Source of the DNA: Cohnella algarum
GTDB lineage: Bacteria > Bacillota > Bacilli > Paenibacillales > Paenibacillaceae
NCBI RefSeq assembly: GCF_016937515.1
Contig: NZ_JAFHKM010000002.1
Coordinates: 1,979,001-2,043,000, forward strand
Length of the DNA stretch: 64,000 nucleotides
Direction: 5' to 3'
The notes under the pieces were generated by a model. That model was not told the DNA's origin, did not search any database, and saw only the letters and a list, made by a program, of their open reading frames with translations. The translations under genes and the position numbers were made by a program. This document shows positions 60,493 to 64,000 of this stretch, one piece after another; the stretch's first letter is position 1; each line of letters starts with the position of its first letter.

Positions 60493-61593
60493 ATGGCGTT
60501 GATCAAGACGAAGCTGCAGCAGCTGCAGCATTTGTTGGGCGCTCCGGTGACGGCGGGGACGATGAAGAAGGCCGAATGGGAAAGCATCGGCGGCAAAAAG
60601 TTTCCCGAGATCGGCGACTACGTTCAACTGGAAGGCGGATGCCTGCTCGCGACGAAAATCGAAACGAAGGAAATCGGCTATATCCGGACCGAAGCCGAGC
60701 TGACCCCGCTCGAAAAAGAGCTGCTCAAATGGGCGCTTCAGCAGCAGTCGGGCAAGCCGTCCCCCGTCGCCGGCAGCGACCAGGAGCGTCAGGCGCGCCG
60801 CTTGGGCGAATGGATCGAACAGTGCATTTTGTCGGGAGAAACCCGGGTCGAAGTCCCCGATTGGCTGGAAACCCGCGGCAAGCTGTTCGACGGCATGATT
60901 CCTTTCCTTCTGCTGAACGACCAGACGGACGAGCGCGAGCCTTCCTACGCCGAACTGGAAAAAGTGCTGCGCTCGTTTATTTCCGACGAAATGATGCTGG
61001 TTCCGCTGCAGGAGAGAGAATGGCTCATCCTCGGTTCGGATCGGCTATTGGCGGAAATCGATTCGGGGGAAGGCGACGTGATCGACCGTGAAGAAACGAA
61101 AGAGGCGCTCTTTTCGCTGGCTACCGGCTTGCAGCAAATGTTCACCGAGCAGTGGGGCGGGGAATGCTACGTCGCCGTAGGCGAGCCGATGATTCCTACC
61201 GAAAGCTTGATCCAGGCCGTCGGCATGCTTCGCGATACGATTTATTTGGGACGGAAGTATCACGTCGGCACGCAAGTCCACGTCCCTTGGGCCATTCACC
61301 TGGAGCGGCTGCTGAACGAAATCCCCGACCCGGCGAAAGCCCGGTTCATGGAACAGATGATGCCGCGGCTCGATCTGTTCAACGACGCGGAAACGGTGTC
61401 GACGCTGGACGCTTTTTTCGCCATGGATTGCAACGTAAGCGAAACGGCGAAAAGACTATTCATTCACCGCAATACGCTGCTGTACCGGCTCGACAAGCTG
61501 AAGCAGGAGACGGGACTCGACGTTCGGTCCTTCAACGACGCGGTTCTTGTCCGCATTATGCTGCTATTGTACAAAGTTACGAAAAGGAAATGA
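60493..61593 (+). CDS. PucR/CdaR-type transcriptional regulator
   Basis: A 366-residue protein with a C-terminal PucR-type helix-turn-helix (MDCNVSETAKRLFIHRNTLLYRLDKLKQ) and a preceding GGDEF-like degenerate domain (GECYVAVGE...); the N terminus is not recognised. ATG 60493 follows AAAGGGGCGG. It lies 91 nt before the sugar-ABC ATPase gene and may regulate it, or respond to carbohydrate status. Confidence 0.82.
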   Translation: MALIKTKLQQLQHLLGAPVTAGTMKKAEWESIGGKKFPEIGDYVQLEGGCLLATKIETKEIGYIRTEAELTPLEKELLKWALQQQSGKPSPVAGSDQERQARRLGEWIEQCILSGETRVEVPDWLETRGKLFDGMIPFLLLNDQTDEREPSYAELEKVLRSFISDEMMLVPLQEREWLILGSDRLLAEIDSGEGDVIDREETKEALFSLATGLQQMFTEQWGGECYVAVGEPMIPTESLIQAVGMLRDTIYLGRKYHVGTQVHVPWAIHLERLLNEIPDPAKARFMEQMMPRLDLFNDAETVSTLDAFFAMDCNVSETAKRLFIHRNTLLYRLDKLKQETGLDVRSFNDAVLVRIMLLLYKVTKRK

Positions 61594-61684
61594 ATTTTTT
61601 GTACGCTTTGTGCATAGTCATTCGACACCCCTCTGCGGTAAGATAAGAACGTACCTTAAACGAGTCGTTAGGGGGAACTATAAA

Positions 61685-62809
61685 ATGGCAGGCGTACGTT
61701 TAGAGCATGTTTATAAAAAATATCCGGGTTCCGACAAAGCTTCGGTAACCGACTTTAACCTCGACATTCAAGATAAGGAATTCCTGGTGCTGGTAGGTCC
61801 TTCCGGCTGCGGCAAATCGACTACGCTGCGGATGATCGCAGGTCTCGAAGAAATTTCCGAAGGCAAGCTGTACATCGGCGACCGCGTCGTGAACGACGTC
61901 GCTCCGAAAGACCGCGACATCGCGATGGTATTCCAATCCTACGCGCTGTATCCGCACATGAACGTATATCAAAACATGGCTTTCGGCCTCAAATTGCGGA
62001 AATTCCGCAAGGACGAAATCGACCGCCGCGTTCGCGAAGCCGCAAAAACGCTGGAAATCGAGCATTTGCTCGACCGCAAGCCGAAGGCTCTGTCCGGCGG
62101 TCAACGCCAACGGGTCGCTCTCGGCCGCGCGATTGTCCGCGAACCGCAAGTGTTCCTGATGGACGAACCGCTTTCCAACTTGGACGCCAAGCTGCGTACG
62201 CAAATGCGGGCGAGCATCTCCAAACTGATGAAGCGTCTTGAGACGACTTGCATCTACGTAACCCACGACCAAACGGAAGCCATGACGATGGGCGACCGCA
62301 TCGTCGTTATGAAAGACGGCTTCATTCAGCAAGCGGCTACTCCGGAAGAGCTGTACAACCATCCGATCAACCTGTTCGTCGCAGGCTTCATCGGCGCTCC
62401 GGCAATGAACTTCGTAACGGGCCAATTGACGGAAGAAGGCGGCGCCGTTCACTTCAAAGCAACGGGCATCAACGTCGAAATTCCGGAAGGCAGAGCGAAA
62501 GTGCTCCGCGGCAAAGGCTACATCGGCCGCGAAGTGATCCTGGGCTTCCGTCCGGAAGACATTCACGAAGAGCCGGTCTTCATCGAGGCTTCGCCGAAAT
62601 CGATCGTTAACGCAAACATCGAAGTATGCGAAAACCTCGGTCACGAAACGCTCCTGTACTTGGCCGGTCTGGGCAAGGACAGCGTCATCGCTCGCGTCGA
62701 CGGACGGACCACGCTGCAAGAAGGCCAAAACGTCAAGCTGGCGATCGACATGAACAAGGTTCATCTTTTCGACAAGGACAGCGAGCTCAACATTCTGGAA
62801 ACGGAATAA
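61685..62809 (+). CDS. Multi-sugar ABC transporter ATP-binding protein (MsmX/UgpC family)
   Basis: A 374-residue ATPase. Walker A GPSGCGKST, Q-loop FQSYALYPHM, signature LSGGQRQRVALGRA, Walker B VFLMDEPLSNLD, H-loop THDQ, and a C-terminal OB-type regulatory domain with GFRPEDI. MsmX-type ATPases serve several sugar importers whose operons lack their own ATPase. RBS AGGGGGA. Codon use is strongly biased (high expression). Encoded alone, ending at a terminator. Confidence 0.94.
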   Translation: MAGVRLEHVYKKYPGSDKASVTDFNLDIQDKEFLVLVGPSGCGKSTTLRMIAGLEEISEGKLYIGDRVVNDVAPKDRDIAMVFQSYALYPHMNVYQNMAFGLKLRKFRKDEIDRRVREAAKTLEIEHLLDRKPKALSGGQRQRVALGRAIVREPQVFLMDEPLSNLDAKLRTQMRASISKLMKRLETTCIYVTHDQTEAMTMGDRIVVMKDGFIQQAATPEELYNHPINLFVAGFIGAPAMNFVTGQLTEEGGAVHFKATGINVEIPEGRAKVLRGKGYIGREVILGFRPEDIHEEPVFIEASPKSIVNANIEVCENLGHETLLYLAGLGKDSVIARVDGRTTLQEGQNVKLAIDMNKVHLFDKDSELNILETE

Positions 62810-62824
62810 TAAGCTCTTACCCCC

Positions 62825-62856
62825 AAGCGCTCGGCCAATCGGCCGGGCGCTTTTAT
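62825..62856 (+). terminator. Intrinsic terminator after the ATPase gene
   Basis: AAGCGCTCGGCC and GGCCGGGCGCTT pair (one G-U) around AATC, followed by TTTATT. Confidence 0.8.
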
Positions 62857-62954
62857 TGCGATCGGCAGGGATGGCGGACTTTCGACCCCGACTTCAAGCG
62901 GCGATTCGGAGCGAACGAACGTTGCTGGCGCTCGTTTTGCGAAGGAATGCTATA

Positions 62955-62974
62955 AACATTATAACGTTATGTTT
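62955..62974. promoter_or_regulatory. Palindrome upstream of the amidohydrolase (candidate operator)
   Basis: AAACATTATAACGTTATGTT has a perfect ATAACGTTAT centre and near-symmetric flanks, about 50 bp before the gene. It may bind a GntR-type repressor; no regulator is in view. Confidence 0.4.
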
Positions 62975-63023
62975 AATTTTTCGTTCCGTTGTGTTATCCT
63001 TATCCTGAACAAAGGAGCTCCAT

Positions 63024-64000
63024 ATGAAAACCGGGCTGCGGAAAGTTGGGATGAGGGAAGTGAACGGTTCTTTCGTGCTGCAAAAAGTGAAGCTGCCGGA
63101 CGAGCGGGAAATCGACGTCGTCATCCGGAACGGAATCGTGGCGGAAATCGTTCCGGGAGGGAAGGCGAAAGGGGAAGGCGGATTCGACGGCACGGGCCTG
63201 TACGTCTCGCCCGGGTGGATCGATCTGCACGTGCATGCGTTTCCGGAGTTCGAGCCGTACGGGGACGAAATCGACGAGATCGGCGTGAAGCAGGGGGTCA
63301 CGACGATCGTGGACGCAGGCAGCTGCGGGGCCGACCGGATCGCGGAGCTCAGGAAGAGCGCGAAGGGGGCGAGAACGGGCGTATTCGCCTTTTTGAACGT
63401 TTCGCATATCGGGCTTGCGCGTGTCGACGAGCTTTCGCGGCTTGCGTGGATCGACGAGGAAAAGGCCGCCGCGGCGGTGCGGGAGAACGGCGATTTCATC
63501 GTCGGACTGAAAGCGCGAATGAGCGGCAGCGTCGTCAAGGACAACGGGATCGAGCCGCTGCGGCTGGCGCGCCGAATATCCGGGCGAACCGGGCTTCCGC
63601 TCATGGTCCATATCGGCTCGGCGCCTCCCGCGATCGAGGACATTCTTGCCCTGCTGCAAGAACGCGATATCGTCACCCATTATTTGAACGGGAAGCCGAA
63701 CAATCTGTTCCGCCCCGACGGGACGCCGGTCGAAGGGCTCGCCGACGCGATCCGAAGGGGCGTCCATTTGGACGTCGGGCACGGCACGGCGAGCTTCTCG
63801 TTCCGGGCGGCCGAGCAGGCGCGTCGCTGCAGCATCGGGCTGGGGACGATCAGCACCGACATTTACCGCGGCAACCGGCTGGAAGGACCCGTATATGGGA
63901 TGGCCAACGTGATGAGCAAGTTTCTGAGCCTCGGCTATTCGCTACGGGAAGTCGTGGACGCGGTGACCGTTCGCGCCGCCGCATGGCTGAACAAGCCGGA
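63024..64000 (+). CDS. Amidohydrolase/deacetylase family metallohydrolase, 3' truncated by window end
   Basis: 325 codons are visible without a stop. HVHAFPE (metal His pair after GWIDLHVH), Lys in VGLKARMSGSVV that is usually carboxylated in this superfamily, HIG and DVGHG metal/active-site segments, and ISTDIYRG are present: a dihydroorotase-like fold of the EF_0837 type. Members act on N-acyl amino acids or sugar-derived amino acids; the substrate is unknown. AAAGGAG 7 nt before ATG 63024. A DGA-type partner (aminotransferase-like) may lie outside the window. Confidence 0.85.
   Translation, partial: MKTGLRKVGMREVNGSFVLQKVKLPDEREIDVVIRNGIVAEIVPGGKAKGEGGFDGTGLYVSPGWIDLHVHAFPEFEPYGDEIDEIGVKQGVTTIVDAGSCGADRIAELRKSAKGARTGVFAFLNVSHIGLARVDELSRLAWIDEEKAAAAVRENGDFIVGLKARMSGSVVKDNGIEPLRLARRISGRTGLPLMVHIGSAPPAIEDILALLQERDIVTHYLNGKPNNLFRPDGTPVEGLADAIRRGVHLDVGHGTASFSFRAAEQARRCSIGLGTISTDIYRGNRLEGPVYGMANVMSKFLSLGYSLREVVDAVTVRAAAWLNKP

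Overview
The window is about 60 percent GC and comes from an endospore-forming, Gram-positive member of the Paenibacillaceae (Cohnella/Paenibacillus-like; genus not provable from sequence alone). The evidence is a Spo0F orthologue with Asp54 and Lys104 in place, BofA, a large bacterial SRP RNA, S-layer-homology anchored surface protein, a T-box leader, a cyclic-di-AMP riboswitch and gene order like that of Bacillus subtilis. Six-frame shadows were ignored; genes were assigned by protein recognition and by ribosome binding sites.

Layout. 1-6.3 kb: end of a metal-ABC permease, an AraC regulator divergent from a Gfo/Idh dehydrogenase and glucuronate isomerase, and two DedA membrane proteins. 6.3-10.0 kb (minus strand): riboswitch-controlled NlpC/P60 hydrolase, a membrane protein and an M1 peptidase. 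10.4-25.1 kb: ywhD, pbpG, speE and speB, adjacent in B. subtilis, are here split by about 10 kb that holds decayed mazF and transposase relics, a two-component system and a 2097-residue SLH surface protein made of amplified repeats. 25.1-29.0 kb: two tandem-repeat arrays, a chemoreceptor, hairpin repeats and a T-box. 29.0-42.5 kb: the conserved ywiB-argS-rpoE-pyrG-spo0F-fbaA-murA-rho-rpmE block, with a subtilase inserted and a very long Rho tail. 42.5-52.9 kb: SRP RNA, a kinase, dnaX-ebfC-recR, a three-gene signalling cassette, then yaaL-like and bofA. 52.9-59.4 kb: an rRNA operon in the unusual order 16S-5S-tRNA-Ile-tRNA-Ala-23S followed by six tRNAs; its 23S gene carries an intervening sequence. 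59.4-64.0 kb: tagO-like transferase, PucR-type regulator, MsmX/UgpC-type sugar ATPase and a truncated amidohydrolase.

Common themes. Cell-wall and envelope functions (pbpG, murA, tagO, NlpC/P60, SLH protein), sporulation signalling (Spo0F, PAS kinase, BofA, YhcN-like lipoprotein) and accessory signal transduction dominate. Four genes (M1 peptidase, pbpG, chemoreceptor, subtilase) are broken by six frameshifts, all missing one base and nearly all at short G/C runs, which suggests sequencing error or slippage rather than true gene loss.
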